Notes under the pieces: model-generated
What the model saw: the letters and a program-made list of their open reading frames with translations, nothing else
What the model was told of the DNA's origin: nothing
Database searches by the model: none
Position numbers and translations under genes: made by a program
Shown: positions 25,030 to 37,823 of the stretch, piece after piece
Layout: the number at the start of each line of letters is the position of its first letter
Position numbering within the stretch: the first letter of the stretch is position 1
Assembly: GCA_032622095.1 (NCBI GenBank)
Contig: CP136063.1
Span: 180,711,956-180,775,955 of the forward strand
DNA length: 64,000 bases
Reading direction: 5' to 3'
From: Siphonodentalium dalli
Lineage: Eukaryota; Mollusca; Scaphopoda; Gadilida; Siphonodentaliidae

Positions 25030-25410
25030 GGAGGATGGAAAACAATATCCATAAGCACAACTTAATCGTAGCCAATTGATAACCCTAACCATATGTGACA
25101 TACATAGCTTTATCCACATCACTTAACCCTAACCCAATAAATTACCCTAACCATATTCATAGCACTCGTGGAAACCATATCCATAGTCACACTCTCAACC
25201 CTTTCGATAAGTTTAATCATACATACAAGCTTAACCAAACCCTAATCGTTTGCACAACACAGTCATCTTTTTAACATTAACGATATCCACGACTCTTAAC
25301 GCAATTTATAAACCTGATCCTCTCCACAACCTAAACATAGCCCTGATCTACACATAACCATAACCCTATCCTTAAACTGAACCCTTTACATGAACCTACA
25401 TCTATTCATA
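25030..25410. repeat. degenerate AACCCT-rich tract, copy 2
   Basis: This is parallel to 22660-23010: ataagcacaa-ttaatcgtag, tccacatcacttaaccctaa, cataaccctatccttaaact. The following MITE-adjacent sequence (ccgggtattttcct, gtgaatgcat) is also duplicated relative to 23620-23690. This suggests a segmental duplication about 2.4 kb apart. Confidence 0.68.
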
Positions 25411-28400
25411 GTATTAACCTGTCCTGTTGTATACAGTCATACCGGGTATTTTCCTACATATATGTGAATGCATATAATATTGGGCACTCAATCCTGATTC
25501 ATTCATTAGAAAATTCCACATTAAATTGAACGTTCGGCCCATTTCGCAACAACGAAATAGCGCATAATGATAGTACGTTGGCTCCGTTGCCTATATCGCG
25601 AAGTTGAGAACACTTGGGGGTTTTGTTATAATAACTAGTAGATTGTCATGATATTGAAGCATTTGGGGAATGATATGTACATGTCAGATTAATACCTACA
25701 CATTCCATATACAATTCGCTTAATTTGGGTGCGATTCATATTCTTGAACACATGAAGGTGGAGAATTAGTCTGCACTTTAAGACATATTTATGTATATTT
25801 TACGAATAGACGACGGACGTGTAACGACGTTGTCGGCTCTTCGCAATATAAACACTTTACATTACGTGTCGGCTGATTAATTCCAAATAAACACTCGGCG
25901 ATATCAACAATCGGACAATAAACTCATACTTTTTCACTTGTGACACAAACAGATCGCAGCATGGACATCATGTTGCTCAGCTTGTTATTGTTATGGCGAA
26001 CTGGGTCACATATGTCGTCCAACAAATACGAATATGGCCCATTCAAATCCAGACAAGAGCCGATTCGTGATTTACGGACATAAATGTCTTGTAAAGTTTG
26101 TCAGTTACTGTACGATGACAGTGGTTTCTATATGCAGTGGGGTGATTTGTGGGTGGAATGATTCAACTGCACGATACAAATTGACGCCCGACAAACACTG
26201 ATATACGGTACATCATTACTCCTTGAGCAGATAATAAGGGAATGCCCAAAATCTTGTACATCATCTCCTTGTTAGCATTGGTAAACGACTCGAATATATT
26301 GTCATGGATTTAGTTACATGTGTGATATGTATTAATGTAAGAACTGTTTTGTATTCAATGAAATACTATTAAAATAAGACGATAGGATCGAAGTGACTTA
26401 GTTGGACAGGTGCGTAGCATAATATGCCATCCGAAGCACTTCGGATATGCTGCGGCTGGTTCCATTTTTTTAAAACGCGAATTTGTAAAATTTGCACGGA
26501 TTGGGAAATGTAATGTCAGTGACGGTTGTTGCAGTGAAATTATTTCCCGTTAGAACAATTCAACTCCACGTAGAAATCACCGACGACTGACAATCACTGA
26601 CACAAATAATAATGCCTATATATTACGTGTTGTCATACATTTAGTTATATGAATAAAATTGTTTTGTGAACAGTGAAATACTGTAACAACGATTACATAT
26701 TAATCAAGTAATTGCTCATGTTTCTGTTGTTGATGTTAATGGGCCAAATCACGAACACAATTGCATGAAATACGTATAGACACATATTTTCAGATGCCAA
26801 TGCATTGAAAAGAGTCACATAATGACAGAAATTACGTGCAGGAGGAAGAAACGGGTCTCGTTCTGACTGGTTTAGAGAGCGTCCTGCATTATTCTTCTGC
26901 ATAATGGGACAGTCCATTAATTTCTCCACGTCTCTATGAAATCATTATATTCACCAGAATGAGATAAAGGCGAATATTTGTATAATTGAAGATTTTCTAT
27001 ACTCCAACTCTCGCTTTGTAGAAATATCACGGACATGTCACATACGAATCAGTTAACTAATACTAAAGCCATCTCGGACGGACGCACGGACAGATATGCT
27101 GATTACTATATTCCACCCAAATCTATCGGGAACAATTAGATATATATATTGATGGACGGACGGACGGACAAGCTGATTCCAGTATACAATCCCCACTGCA
27201 TCCACAACTGGTTGCGGGACTATAATACATGTAATAATTATAATATAAATGGTACCTGAACATTCAACATCAATGCACGTATAATCGGAAGATTAATGAG
27301 AATGCTTTAATGTCGGTTCTCTTTAGCACTGCACATTTGCAGAATTCCAACATGGAAACACGACTCCAATTTGACGATTTCCCGATGTTCCTAACTCCGA
27401 AAATATCCGTCCCATTCTCATAAGTCTTGTTCCACATGGGCAGATAAGTGGTTTGAACAAGCACATTACACGATCCACGAGCAATGAACGTTGGATCCGA
27501 AGAATAAATAAATTTCACGGTATATTCAACAGTCATGATAAACAACAAGAGACAAAGCAATGTACACGGCGTATGAACGCAACCGAACAGAAAAGAGCGT
27601 TCTCTGTAATTACATTCCCTATATGGTAGGAATAAAGAGCATTTGTTTCACGTTTCTTGTTGACAAGACTTAAATGATGGCGTACGAAACTAACAGTGGT
27701 ATTTTATTTTGTGAAAGTATAAAGGGAGTCATTTCCAATTTGGCAGACATATACTTACGGAAAGAATTGAATGTCCATTTGCAGTAATCTACAGTTTATA
27801 ATAATATACGAATTGTTATTACGAAAATGATGATGTTTGCATTTTTCTATGTGTTTATCGTTGTTATCGCAAATGAAATAATTGGATATACGTTGTCTTT
27901 ACGTTAGTATAAGTATACATCGTATAACTAAGGCTTGTTTGATCCCATTAATGTAATGTTTGTTTTATGTTTGGTTGTATATGAGATGCAGTGCGTTGAA
28001 GATGCGAAAGAAGATACAAAAGTGAAATGCACGCACGCAGACAGCTCATGACACACTATACACGTTAAAATGATAATTTAGCACACACCATGGGCAAATT
28101 TTTTTCCGAATCGGTGGGTTTATATTCAAATCCAAGTTATTAGGTTTATAACAGCTCCAATATGTACTCATACCAATACACTCTGGAAATGATTGTTGGA
28201 ATTCGATGGGCGTTCTATCGGTTCCCAGGTACAGGAATGGGCCTGGCCCACAAGACGGGTGCGTTCGAATCGGAGCTAGGTTCCATCTGCAGGGAGATGG
28301 GGTAGCCGGATGAAGGAGAAGGGGGAGTGACAAAGTTTTCGCGTATATATATATTATATATATATTATATATATAAGCGGAAATTTTTTGAACAGCTCCA

Positions 28401-29750
28401 AAAGTTTAGGTTGAAATAATGGAGCCTTTTCTGGAATAGGTCGATTTGGATCCGTTTTGGACACTGGATTCCCCAAAAGTCGTCTCCGTTTCGCGTGTAG
28501 CATTATATGAATTTTATGAATCAGTAACGAATAGTTTGTCGAATGAGATGTGAACTTGTTCAACATCCGTTCATAGTTCGCGCATTACATTTTGAATAGA
28601 CAAATATGGTGCTTTCTTATCAGTTGGTCAATGTTCGGGGTTAGGTTTGAGATGGGGTAGACACAACAGGCACACGGGTTCAGTGTACATACTATCTATA
28701 TGGTATGTGTCGAAGGTATCGAATTTGGTGGAAATCAACAGCGTATACGATATACACCACAACTTACGACCGTTTCTGAGGAGTTCTGGTGACAAGCAGT
28801 TAATCCCAAAAATATGAATTTTCGATGGTCTGTAAATTGGACATTTCTCAACCGATTTACAAAATTCTTTCAGGAGGATCATTAGTACGTCCTATAGATA
28901 CACGAGAGTAAAAATGGTTGAAATCATAACCTCAACATATAAGTCCGTCCCTGTTCAAAACTTTTTTTCGTAGAAAGTTGCTAACGAGTAACTGCATAAA
29001 AGCTCTCAAATCTGGATACCTTGCATGTTATAGGCGGACACAGGATATGAAATAAATCGAGTTTTGCTAACCATGTGCGACAACTCTGTAGAGAAAGCTC
29101 GGACATAAATTGTAATGTATGGACCAATAGGGCATACTGAGTTGTACCTATGGCCCAAATTTGGAGTCTCTGCTGCTCATACTTTTCGAGATATAGCAAC
29201 CCCATTTTATTTCAACAAAAAGGGGGATAACTCTGTAAATCAAGCGCGGACAATATCCTGTATAGTCTATTCAGTTAGAATTATTATAGGTCTATATACA
29301 TACGAAATTCCAGCTCCCTATCTCTTGTACTTCCAGAGAAAAAAAGAGTTATAAAATTGCTAAGAATAATAATACTAGTAAATAATATTGGAAAAAAATA
29401 AAAAATTGAATAACAATATACTTCCATATTAAAATATGGAAGTATAACTAGCTTACAAATTCCATGTGGGAAATTTGGATACTTTCATATATCAAGATTT
29501 CCCGTTTCTCGTGTTATACATTCAGCCCTCTTAATTCAGATTGTTTTGCTTCGGCAATCCGCTACGGCAATAGTATGCCGTGGCCCAGTTTGCTTCAGCA
29601 AATTGCTTTGGCAATGCTGATTGCCGTAGCCAATTATGAAGGCTGTACATTACATTCTTCAATTAAGCTGTCTCGCTTTTTATTACACTAGCTGGTGGGC
29701 GCGACTTCGTCCAGGCTGTTTCCCATCTTCTTTCCGGCGAAAGGCGGGAT
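25411..29750. other. long stretch without a recognised gene
   Basis: The stretch holds low-level repeats: a diverged pair around 26100-26390 and 26510-26700 (actg...gaaatac), GGAC runs at 27070-27175 followed by aagctgattccagtata (also at 57925), and an AT dinucleotide run at 28345-28375. Open frames here (for example 28046-28333 and 27270-27560) show no family features and no splice support. Confidence 0.45.
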
Positions 29751-30125
29751 TTTACCTTGAATTGACTATTTTGAAAGTCAAGGTCAGGTCGGGGTCATGA
29801 TTTGACCCATCCAAAGCACTCCCCGGAGAAAAGTAACCCTAGGTATCAAATTTCGTCGAAATCCGTCTGTTTTACCCTATTTGACCTTGAATTGACACTT
29901 TTGAAGGTCAAGGTCAGGTCGGGGTCACGATTTGACCCGTCCAAAACACTCCCCGGACAAAGGTAGCCCTAGGTATAAAATTTCGTCAAAATCCGTCCGT
30001 TTTACCCAATTTTACCTTGAATTGACTGTTTTAAAGGTCAAGGTCAGGTCGGGGTCACGATTTGACCCATCCAAAACACTCCCCGGACAAAAGTACCCCT
30101 AAGTATCAAATTTCGTCGGAATCCA
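29751..30125. repeat. 130-bp tandem array, three units, inverted relative of the 6.5-kb array
   Basis: Units begin ttaccttgaattgac at 29751, 29881 and 30011 (130-bp spacing). Each has aaggtcaaggtcaggtcggg, ccaaaacactccccgg and atcaaatttcgtcg. In reverse complement these match the 6880-7110 units (tgttttggac...cgtgaccccgacctgacctt). The two arrays are one family in opposite orientations. Confidence 0.88.
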
Positions 30126-31218
30126 TCTTTGATTACCACACGATCGCATGCTTTCCAAACGGTGTGGTTATTATCAATATCAGCACATGTGCTAATTAAT
30201 CTGTGTCGGACTATTTTATTGAGATTTCGGGGTAAGACTACCAGACTTTCATTTTTGAGGCGCGCAATCGCTCTTGCGCCCCATCACGTGCCTAAAATTG
30301 AAAACCAGCGAGCGAGCGATGGCGGACCTAGGCCAAATACAGAGAGCGAAGTTGGCCGAACCTGATAACGCTATTTTCAGTGTCTACCCAGACGAGATTG
30401 GTTAATAATGTGTCCCATTTTCCGTTTTATTACCGCGTTGCGAGAATGCCTGTATGATGTGTCGCGAGATCAAAGGTGCCGCGACCTAGTTACCAATTCC
30501 ACAACTTTCCATTCACAGTGCGGTGTTAATCAACCCGCCCGACGTTTGATCACTGACACCAGTACATTATTTGAGGTCACACGGTGTCGAATGCACTATC
30601 TGTCTGAATGATTCAAAGCTAAAAATACATTTGAATGATTTCTATGTATGGCTTTAATATGACGTGACATAAATTCCTGGAAAATCAAAGCGAGACCACG
30701 TGGCCGGGAGATGTTGATATTATTCTGTCAGCATGGAATCGGAGTATTAAATTGATTCTTTATTAATAATTATGAATTACAATTAATATAGGAGCATGTA
30801 CAATATAAAACATAGTGTGTAACATTCACTTGTGCTTATGGATAGTGGATTAAGCAGTGTTAAACCATCAAAGAGATTCACTGGACATCGATCGTGAGTT
30901 AACTAATTCAATTTACGAGGCATTTATGAATGTATTTCCGGAAATCCGTTGTTTATTTTATCTTGATAGAAACTTCACGCCTGGGCCCAAAACCCAGCGA
31001 GCGTTACTATGCGCGCCTACATTTTCTAAAAATGAAAGTCTGGACTACAGCTTTTAAAGCGACCCATTTTTACTTTTACATCGACCTAATCCCCCATAAT
31101 ACCAGTGGATTTTATATTTTCAAGCACAGTATACACGCTGGCGTGCTAATAAAACTATATTGATTGCATAATGACTGAAACTTTGAAAGGACCTTAACTT
31201 GTCATTGAGTTGTACTTG
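30126..31218. other. unassigned DNA, locally less AT-rich
   Basis: The stretch around 30250-30560 has higher GC content and several short frames, but no splice sites or family motifs that I can support. Confidence 0.35.
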
Positions 31219-32324
31219 TTAACTCGTTTAGGACGGGAAACGGATATATCCGTTTCCCAAAACATTACCTACTGGACGGGAAACAGATATATCTGTTTCC
31301 CACTTCATGCACTTGTTATCAGCGAATGAATCTTTTATAATAACATGTTTTACGCATAGTACCATGTATTCAATATAGGCCGATCACCCAGTGAGGGGTC
31401 CAGGAAGATGTAACCTATTTTTGGCGTCACGTGGGGGTAGCGTGCCATGATTCGTGACGTCATTGTTCCAAAATGGCGGCGCCCAGTAGCCTAAGACGTA
31501 GACAAGTTTTTGGTTGGCAATCACCATGGATAGTGAATATTGACCCCTTCAGCGGAAGGAACAAGAAGCGAGAGAAATTTAAGTATATTCCTGGATCCTA
31601 TTTTTTGGAAATTAATTACATTTGATTCAAAATGTCGCATGCAGACATCTCGTGTACTAGCGAAATTACAACCCCCAAATGCATAATTTTCCGAAAATCG
31701 GTTGCCATGTCAACCGGTCGGAATTTGGCGGTATCTACCCAAACTTTTTGGAAGATTTATAGACCACGGATGATCACCCATATATTATGAGTTGTCACGT
31801 GGAGAATTATGTCATGAAAAATGGTCTGACCCAGCATTAAATTGCTATACAATGATATAAAAGCATTTTAATGTTAGAAAACGGGGGTTTGGCAGCCATT
31901 TTGAATGGCGCCCTCTGTCATGATGGGCGACTTTCGAGCAAGGCTAGTTCCAGATGTTGGCAAAATATTCCAGGATCATTTAACTTTGGAAATCATTTAT
32001 ATTTGATTCAAAATGTCGAAAACATATCGTCATATAGCGAAATTACAGTCTCCAAACGTATAAATTTCCGAAAATAGGTTGCTATGGCAACAGGTCGCAA
32101 TTGTTGGTATCTACCCAAAATTTCTAGAAGATTTATAGACTACGATCTTTACTACGGATGATCACCCATATAGGATATGGAGAATTCTGCCATGGCAAAT
32201 GGTCTGACCCAACATTGAATAGACGCACAAATTGCTATAAAATTATATAAAAGTAAGCATTTCTGCAAACAATCTCGTCTGTGAGTAATGTTTTCTCAAA
32301 AGAATCAGGTCCCAAACGAGTTAA
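31219..32324. mobile_element. TTAA-flanked inverted-repeat element
   Basis: TTAACTCGTTTAGGAC at 31219 is complemented by GTCCCAAACGAGTTAA ending at 32324, with TTAA at both outer edges, as expected for piggyBac-like insertion. Next to the left end are two exact 24-bp palindromes (31235-31258 and 31278-31301), each GGGAAAC-G/A-GATA plus its complement. The interior is a diverged direct duplication of about 300 bp (31590-31870 and 31970-32260; tttgattcaaaatgtcg, ttccgaaaat-ggttgc). No transposase is encoded. Confidence 0.78.
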
Positions 32325-32435
32325 TGTTATGACCGAAAATGTTTTTTAAACAAATTGGAATTGGGAATTTTCGTACCGCCTAGCAATCTTAATTCTTATT
32401 AATTTTTTTTTTTTTTTTTTATTTTATTATGGCGG

Positions 32436-32645
32436 TAGTCCAACAAATTTAGACGATTCGGATTAAGATATATTTTAATATTTGGACATTTATGTTATCT
32501 TATTTCTCATAAAGTCATATATCATATACCGTTATTATAGGTTATACGGATTAAAATTAATTTTGTAAATCACTAAATCATTAAATCATGTACAAATATT
32601 AAAATATATCTGAATCCGAATGGTCTGACTCTGATTTGTTGGACT
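32436..32645. mobile_element. palindromic MITE, 210 bp
   Basis: The arms tagtccaacaaatttagacg...gattcgga...tattttaatatttg (32436-32484) and their complement (32591-32645) pair over about 50 bp. It sits just after a poly-T tract. Confidence 0.72.
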
Positions 32646-32844
32646 AGCTTTGTAGCTATGACTGAGTATGGGCATGGTGCAGGTGGTATGGTATACCATA
32701 AGTCATGATAAGCCATGATAAGGCCGACTTCTTCTTTATTCGTCTGTCCCTAATTCCTGAAGACACTAGAGTCTACTGTCTAGACAGAGTTGAACTTGAA
32801 CAGACTGAAGTCTTACTCTTAGTCTTAGACTCTTACTCTTAAAC

Positions 32845-33343
32845 TTAAAGGTACTCAACCCGTAAAGAGGGTCCCCATCTCAACAGATTCCAACAACAAC
32901 AATCCGATCAGAGGGTCCTATATTACTATTTCTTTGGCTTTGGGGGTAAAAAATATTTGATTCGAGTCGAGGAACCCGGGCCATCAAACAAAGCTCAGAG
33001 TCATTAGATATTGATTTTTGAAAATTCTTATGTTCTCGAGATGAGTACTTATAACTGCCGTCAATTTGGTAACATGCTCGAGATTTTACGCCAAAATTCT
33101 ATTCAAACAGACAAGGATGGATAACTCTATAATCAAGTGGGTAATAATATTAATAACGAATTTTTTACTATCTTCTGGGCCAGAAAGAATTCCCGATAAT
33201 GAAAAATAATAAATTTCTAAAATCTATATCTAACAAATCTGAGCTTTGATGGGTGACTTCCTCGACTCGAATCAAATATTTTTGACCCCCGAAGCCATTG
33301 AAATAGTAATTGAGAGGAGTTTTATCGGGTTGAGTACCTTTAA
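32845..33343. mobile_element. MITE, TTAAAGGTACTCAATCC family, copy 1
   Basis: The left end is TTAAAGGTACTCAACCC and the right end is gggttgagtacctttaa. The interior contains ggctttgggggtaaaaaata, attcgagtcgagg and cgaagccattgaaatagta, shared with 37360-37823, 41323-41751, 41782-42112 (partial) and 49259-49702. Confidence 0.82.
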
Positions 33344-33347
33344 GTTA

Positions 33348-35289
33348 CCGTAAAACGGGGTGACTTTGCCACCTTTTTGGCATATTTCTATGTAGCATTC
33401 AGTCACAAGCTAAATTCAGAAAACAGTTCTACAGTCATTTAACTCAGGTAACTTCATGCTATATATTTCATGTGTGGTTATAGTCCATGTATGTTTGGAA
33501 TGAGAGCATGTACTGAAAAAGTTGGGTGGCAAAGTCACCCCATGGGTTGGGGTGACTTTGCCACATGTCGGTACGATTCTCTGTATGCTTCTATGTGTGT
33601 TGAAAATAACAGTGCCACATGTATCTATTGTCCATTTTATATGGGCCTGGTATAGTAAATGTATAGATTTTGCTAAAAGGGTCATTCATTCACATGTAAG
33701 TAGACCAGACCGCTTTGGACCAGTCCAACTCCATACAAGGGTACCAGACCAGAATGGCCTGGACCGGACAGGACTGCCTAGTCAATGGACTGGACCACGC
33801 TAGACTGGACCACCTAGGGTGGTCCAGTCTGGTCTGCATCACTAATGTCTTTATAATCTTGATTACGAAATATAGAGAACACATAATTGTCAAAATAATA
33901 CATGTGCTAATATTGTACATTAATGTACAACTACTAGGATAGGCTGTTTTTGGTGTCACATGGAGAAAACTATGCTACTGATGGGACGATGTCATAAACT
34001 TCACTCCGCAAGAGCGTCTTGGTTATCACTGAAAAGTCACAAAAAAGCATGCCCTAAGCTAAATACTCTAAGAATTTCAAGTCACATGTTTTTCCAGATT
34101 GCATTCAATACAATGGATTATGGTGATGATTTCACCAAGATACATGTATCTGCTCAGATTGTGATGAAGGTACCGATACTTTGTAACTGAGTGATAGACC
34201 ATAATTACTGTTAATCCAGTACATACCGTATAATACAGTCGCTGGGCATCTGGATTAATGCATAGTATTCTGTGATGATCACTTGAATCACTTTATTTTA
34301 CACCTGTATTCATATGTTTACTCTAGTCCTATTGTTTAATACTGTAGAATGTGACCAGCACACACATGTGAATTAACTTTGAGGAGCGGTGTGATTACAC
34401 ATCAGAGATGTTTTTGCGTGGAGGTGGGTGACCGCGATGGTTTTTGTGGTATAAGATATATCACCCCCCTCACTTGTATTAGAAATACTGCCCAATGACT
34501 GAAATCCACATAACAGGTTTACCAAGCAATGAGAAGATTTGTGAGCTTGATAATGCCTTAGTAACTTAATGTTCACCACAGTCATGGCTGAATAAAACCT
34601 ATGATTCTAAAATGGTACAAATACATGTATTCTATTGGTTCGAAACGGTATTGCCTTCAATGGTAAAAATATCCATCTATAGGCTTTTTGCAGTTTTTAT
34701 GCAATAGGGCTTATTAGGAAATACCATGCTAAATTTTTATACATGAAGATGCAAGTTTTATACTAATAACAGTATTAACTGAAGTAAAGTGATAGATTCT
34801 ATATAAATATATGCGGCTTGTAAATTTTTCTGTTCTTAATTTAATGCGGGGTTACTTTGCCACTATGGCAAAGTGACCCCGAGCGATTTCAATTCTCACA
34901 TGGAAATTTGTTTTTTTCCAAATTACAATTAAATAATCTAATACCAGGAAAAAGTAAATATATTCATGGAAACAAGACCAAATAGCAATAAACATGAACT
35001 TTCCCTTAGGTGTGTATCATTGCTGGTCTCGAAGAAACCCTACAAATTTGGAGTTATGTATAAAATTTGCCAAAATGTTCTATAAAGGTCGCGTGGTGAC
35101 CTTGACCTTCAGAATTTGTATACATCAATTTTTGTGCCACATGTGATATAATCTGAACTTGTAAAATCATTAGTACATATATGAAACATTTTGCTATCTG
35201 GTTATTGGTGCTGAGCTGTTAATTCTTAACTTTTTCTCAGTGACGTGGCAAAGTCACCCCGTTGGTGGCAAAGTCACCCCATTTTACGG
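33348..35289. mobile_element. 1.94-kb inverted-repeat element with GGGGTGACTTTGCCAC motifs
   Basis: The left end CCGTAAAACGGGGTGACTTT and the right end in complement (aaagtcaccccattttacgg) are flanked by TA. The same core recurs inside as head-to-head or tail-to-tail pairs at 33529-33563 and 34852-34884, and twice at the right end (35244-35280). Frames inside (for example 33960-34190) are not recognised. It abuts the preceding MITE almost directly. Confidence 0.78.
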
Positions 35290-35675
35290 TACTCTTAGTG
35301 AAGAATGCCTGAAACTTTACTATTTAGTGAAAGGCTGAATGGACTTACAAGTTACATCCGACATACAGGCGATGTATATCGCAGCAAATAGAACATCAAC
35401 TAAATGAAGATCATCAACAAGTTAAACAACCCAAGTGCAGTATTGTCAATATGAATGCCGAGAATTCGGTTGAGTGAATCAAACAGAAAGCAAAGCAAAA
35501 CTTTTTTATCAGATCATCGGACGTCATTTCATTAATAGGGTTATTTCCCTTGGTGTGCAAATATATTGTGTGGTACATATCTTGAGTACGAAATTATTTT
35601 ATGTAATGTGTTACCTCACCACAACTGGGAAACTAAGCATTACTATAGAACACATCATTGCATACGTAGGGTAAT

Positions 35676-36296
35676 GTGGAGCGTAATGCGACACATAAGC
35701 ACACTAGACCCCATCATGCCACTAAAAACGATGGAAGGGCACACACTATTAAACTAAAAGTTAGATAAATATTTCCTATACATATTAATACTCACACTTG
35801 CCTGGGAAGCACCAATTTCTGAACACCATTACTCCCCGTCGACGTACCCAATCCGTCGCATTATGCCCCATACACCGGGCACAATTAGACACATCTGACA
35901 TTACAACAGCATATACCGAACTTAATAAATGCAAGACGGTCTGCAGTTTCTTTTCTTTTGTGGATTGAAAGAATGTATAAGCGTTATTTAAAGTCATAGC
36001 AGCAGACCAATGAGACATTTTATTGATTTATATGGCAGGTAAAAATAGCACCATAAAGTTTTGATTTCAGGAAAATGGCCGGGGTAAGGTTAACAATAAT
36101 TAGTTATCTATATCATGTTTTAATGTTTGGGAATGATCGAATATGTTTTTTTTATTTCTTTTCTTTTGAACTAAGGTTACGATAAGATTTATTTTTCCAG
36201 GTTTGATTTGCGATATATATGCCTAATCATAATTTTTTCTCGTACGGTACTGCGTGGTTAGGCCCTATACCCGATCGAGTGTCGCATTATGCCCCA
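35676..36296. mobile_element. inverted-repeat element with GGGGCATAATGCGACAC ends
   Basis: GTGGAGCGTAATGCGACAC at 35676 is complemented by GTGTCGCATTATGCCCCAC ending at 36296. A third copy of the motif (gtcgcattatgccccat) lies inside at 35859. The architecture (ends plus internal repeats of the end motif) resembles the neighbouring 33348-35289 element. An internal 77-codon minus frame (35785-36018) is probably incidental. Confidence 0.65.
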
Positions 36297-36452
36297 CAAC
36301 CAGACAACATGTCTCTCCCCCAATATGAGTGAATGTGAATAACCGATGTTCATAGAACTGATCAACTTACTATATAAATCGTCTTAAATTACTTTACCAA
36401 AATACGCATGTAGCTTTGGTGGTAGTGGTAAGATGTTCTCGTTTTAAACATG

Positions 36453-36552
36453 NNNNNNNNNNNNNNNNNNNNNNNNNNNNNNNNNNNNNNNNNNNNNNNN
36501 NNNNNNNNNNNNNNNNNNNNNNNNNNNNNNNNNNNNNNNNNNNNNNNNNNNN
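36453..36552. other. assembly gap (100 N)
   Basis: There are exactly 100 undetermined bases, a usual placeholder length, so the true size is unknown. Frames that appear to cross it are meaningless. Confidence 0.98.
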
Positions 36553-37359
36553 CCCATACACCGTAGGTGTTTGTCTACTGTGTATGATGTGCATGCCACC
36601 GCATCAATTAAGAAGCAAAGCCCCCCCCCCATTCCGAACCTGGATCGGCTTATACTACGGGCTCAACTCTAGGAAGTGAGTGCAATGGGCCGACATGAAG
36701 CCGCTCAGTGCGCGCAAAAGCTCGGTGGGAATTAAACTTCAACAAAAAAAACTCACCGTTACTCACGGTTACTCAACGGATTAGCGCGACAGCGCTTGTG
36801 CATATCCTCTCCGTCGAACGACCGGTTCGCTTGCTTCTATGGGCCTTTATTTATAGGGGAACAGGACGGCTAGGGCCCGATACAACTCATCGATCCCGGT
36901 GATATTTCTGTCTCAGGTGTTTCATCCGATTAGAGTGGTTGACATAATAACAGTAGTAATTAGGACGTTCATTTAAATTGGCAGGTTGCACATGATTAAC
37001 GGGGCTTAATAAGATTATGTCATTATGATCAACATTGAAACTTTATGAAAGATAAATCGCAAGATAGACGATAACCATTAATGTTGTCAGCTATGTTGAG
37101 GAAGTTACAATCAAGTGACTTGATATCTGCTTTTGTAGTGGAAACGTCTTTGCTTTGTTTTTGTTTTGTTTTTTGTTTTGTTTTTGTTTTTGTTGCTTTG
37201 CTTATATAGTTTACTTCCTAACATATTAAAAGATCAACCAGGATCAACAGGCATGACATGAACATTCTGAAATATATAAAATGATTATGGGTAGTTGCAG
37301 GGCAATGCAGACCTATTTACTAATGAAAATAATCATTAAATTTCACGAACAAAGAATAA
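36553..37359. other. unassigned DNA with a TTTTG-rich run
   Basis: A TTTTG-rich run lies at 37150-37195. No gene was recognised. Confidence 0.4.
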
Positions 37360-37823
37360 TTAAAGGTACTCAATCCGATCAGAGGGTCCCCATCTCAACA
37401 GATTCCAACAACAACAATCCGATCAGAGGGTCCTATATTACTATTTCTTTGGCTTTGGGGGTAAAAAATATTTTATTCGAGTCGAGCTAGGAACCCATCA
37501 AACAAAGCTCAGAGTTATTAGATATTGATTTTTGAAATTTGTTATTTTCTCGAGACGAGTACTAATAATTGCATTCAATTTCGTAATCTGCTCGAGATGT
37601 GTACACCAAAACACTATTCAAACAGACAAGGATGGATAACTCTAAAACCAAGTGGTAATACTAACGCAATTTTGACTGTGTTCTGGGCCAGAAAGTATTC
37701 CCGATAATGAAAAATAATAGATTTTTATAATCGATATCTAACAAATCTGAGCTTTGATGGGTGACTTCCTCGACTCGAATCAAATATTTTTGACCCCCGA
37801 AGCCATTGAAATAGTACCTTTAA
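37360..37823. mobile_element. MITE, TTAAAGGTACTCAATCC family, copy 2
   Basis: It has the same interior as 32845-33343, including caacaacaatccgatcagag. The right end is shortened (aatagtacctttaa), as if the last 25 bases of the inverted repeat were lost. Confidence 0.82.

Noticed and set aside
28255-28285. tRNA B-box-like word gcgttcgaatcgg
   Set aside because: There is no matching A box, acceptor stem or anticodon arm at proper spacing.
28046-28333. 95-codon minus frame, Pro/Cys-rich
   Set aside because: No domain pattern or splice signals that I can support; probably chance in a locally GC-richer patch.
35785-36018. 77-codon minus frame with a possible GC-AG donor (CCAG|gcaagt)
   Set aside because: It lies inside an inverted-repeat element, its CARCMGHNATDW stretch is the element's own repeated motif, and there is no recognised homology.
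36394-36679. Frames crossing the run of N
   Set aside because: The gap has unknown length and content; the frames are artefacts.
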